The notes beneath the pieces are model-generated. The model ran no database searches and was not told where the DNA came from. It was given only the letters and a program-made list of their open reading frames with translations. Made by a program: the position numbers and the translations under genes. Shown here piece after piece: positions 62,451 through 64,000 of a stretch of DNA of 64,000 bases (positions are counted from its first letter, which is position 1; each line of letters opens with the position of its first letter). The stretch comes from Erythrocercus mccallii (Eukaryota; Chordata; Aves; Passeriformes; Dicruridae): NCBI GenBank assembly GCA_013397435.1, contig VZRG01001680.1, positions 62,001 to 126,000 on the forward strand. The letters run 5' to 3'.

Positions 62451-64000
62451 TGCCAGATCACTTCTTTCTTGTTTACTGCTGTGGTATTTTTGTTTCCTAC
62501 TTTGAATGTAGGAGTCTCACTCCAACAAACAAAATCATCTCATGATCTGATCAAGTATTGTTACTCTTCAAATTCCGGCATAGAGTTAAGCCCTGCATTG
62601 TTTGTCAACTGTATATAAATTTATATACATAATGGAATTTGGAAAATTTAAATTTAATAATATTCTTTCTATTCACCCTGTATTGTTATTTTTCCCTCTA
62701 AACTTACTGCAAGCTCTCAGCTTCTCATGGAAAGATATGAAGACAACCTCTGACTCAAAAGGAGCATCAGTTTAAACAAGTGTGAGATATGAGTGAAAAG
62801 GACGTGTGGTACAATAGTGAAAACAAATACATTTAGTTTCTAGACTCTTCTAGCACTTTACAGCAGTTTAAAAAACTCAGTATTTGAAATTTTCAGTTCT
62901 GTCTTGAGTTCACTTGCATGGAAAAAGAATCTTGGCAGGAATTTTTATAGCCTGATTTTTCAAGCATTTGGGATCAGTGACTTACAGCACATACAACAGA
63001 GTAAGATTGCTTTGCTCAAGAATAGTCAAGGATAAATTACATTCTGATAAACATTCTGGTAAAAATGGTCAACAGAAGACCTGGGTTAATTCCTAGGGCT
63101 CCTCAGACTTACACTTTTGCCATTCACTGTGCAAAATGATGCACACTGTAGGACTAAACTAACACTGGCATACGGAACTGAATTGCTTTGAAGAGAATAG
63201 AGGATCTGACTTGTAAAAATAATCAGTGCTTATAGAATTCATGGAATTTAATCAAAAATTATTTTTACTTATCTCAGATATTCAATGTGAGATCTCCAAG
63301 GGAGACTCCATTTAAGAACATTTTCAGAGGCACATTTTTAATTCTTTTCAATAACATTTATATAAAATACCTTCCTTACTTAATTATGGGAGAATTTGTG
63401 TGCTTTCTATATAATAATTATCTCCTTTTTAAGGTGTACTTCACAAAAATCTTACACTAAGAGATTAACCTGCCTGTATTAGCACAGTGCAAAGTTCCAG
63501 AAGTGATGGACACTATACTTTAGTAAACTAAAAAATTTTGTATTTGTGTTCCATGAGAAGTCTCTAATAATAAAGGTGAGATCACCTCCAGGTGTTTTTG
63601 ATCCTGGTGCAAGACATAATGGAATGAAATGGTCAGAAATTAGCAATGTTCTCTTACTGAAATAGTAATTCTATATTAGCAGAAAGTCTGTGTTAATTGA
63701 AAAGAATGGATGACAATTATCAAGAAAATTACAGCTATTAGAATTCAGAGGAATGCACAAAGTTTAAATTAGCAACGTAGGAAAGTAGTGATCAGGACTG
63801 AGAAATACAGAGATATTTTACTTGATGTTAAAAACATGAACAAGGATATAAAGGAACAGCAATTAATTACATTTGAAGATGCAGAGGCAATAAGGAAAGA
63901 CAAGATTAAATGGTGAAGCCTAAAAAATAATGCGGAAGTATGTTTTATTTCAAATACATCAGAAGCAAAAGAATCCCCACAACAATACTGTATTAATTGT

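Larger units (their letters stand above)
57455..64000 (-). other. PCSK5: PCSK5 upstream intron, 5' end outside the window
   Basis: The exon before the catalytic-serine exon, expected to end in the S-G-E-S-Y-D-K-K-type stretch, was not found here. At least 6.5 kb of this phase-0 intron is therefore in the window. It holds a 128-codon open frame (60628-60242, minus) of unknown meaning, small palindromes at 60861-60884 and 61837-61856, and an AT-rich tandem repeat at 62339-62450. Confidence 0.7.

Noticed and set aside
57455..64000. Search for the preceding PCSK5 exon (catalytic domain before the active serine)
   Set aside because: No stretch with the expected conserved residues was found, so it is placed outside the window rather than guessed.

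Overview
This window is vertebrate and almost certainly avian. It is AT-rich, mostly intronic DNA carrying one multi-exon gene on the minus strand, PCSK5 (proprotein convertase subtilisin/kexin type 5, PC5/6). It also carries many fragments of the bird/reptile LINE CR1 and several bird-style retroviral LTRs. The LTR termini (TGTCCTGG/TGTCCTAGG type) resemble those common in songbirds, so a passerine is my best guess, but it is not proven. PCSK5 lies on the Z chromosome in birds whose maps I know, so this is probably Z-linked (inference).

Thirteen consecutive coding exons were read directly from splice sites and protein similarity, running from 57454 down to 7667. All have AG acceptors, and the twelve internal ends all have GT donors. 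The phases join without a break, giving 1,635 nt: 544 codons plus a TGA stop. In order they encode the end of the S8 catalytic domain with the nucleophilic serine, the P (Homo B) domain with its RGD motif, an acidic linker, the furin-like cysteine-rich repeats, and the special last exon of the short soluble isoform PC5A, which carries a PLAC-type cysteine module. The first two thirds of the catalytic domain, the prodomain and the signal peptide must lie beyond 64000. The extra cysteine-rich and transmembrane exons of the long isoform PC5B were not seen in positions 1-7666 and should lie off the other end.

Layout: 1-7666 is 3' flank/UTR of the PC5A form, or intron of PC5B, and includes a perfect 19-bp hairpin at 2374-2416 and a possible old LTR at 497-722. 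7667-17327 holds eight closely spaced exons encoding the linker, cysteine-rich region and C-terminus. 17328-32907 holds the P-domain exons and a 9.3-kb intron with an LTR end and a CR1. 32908-49861 is a 17-kb intron that acts as a repeat sink: a 506-bp solo LTR, a CR1 inserted into an older CR1, and a 1.8-kb CR1. 49862-57454 holds two catalytic-domain exons, and 57455-64000 is upstream intron.

No second protein-coding gene, tRNA, rRNA or CRISPR array could be supported. The most noteworthy points are the hairpin, an extra cysteine in the P domain, the nested CR1 pair, the solo LTR with a duplicated AP-1-like block, and a few long open frames or decayed stretches inside introns that I could not assign.
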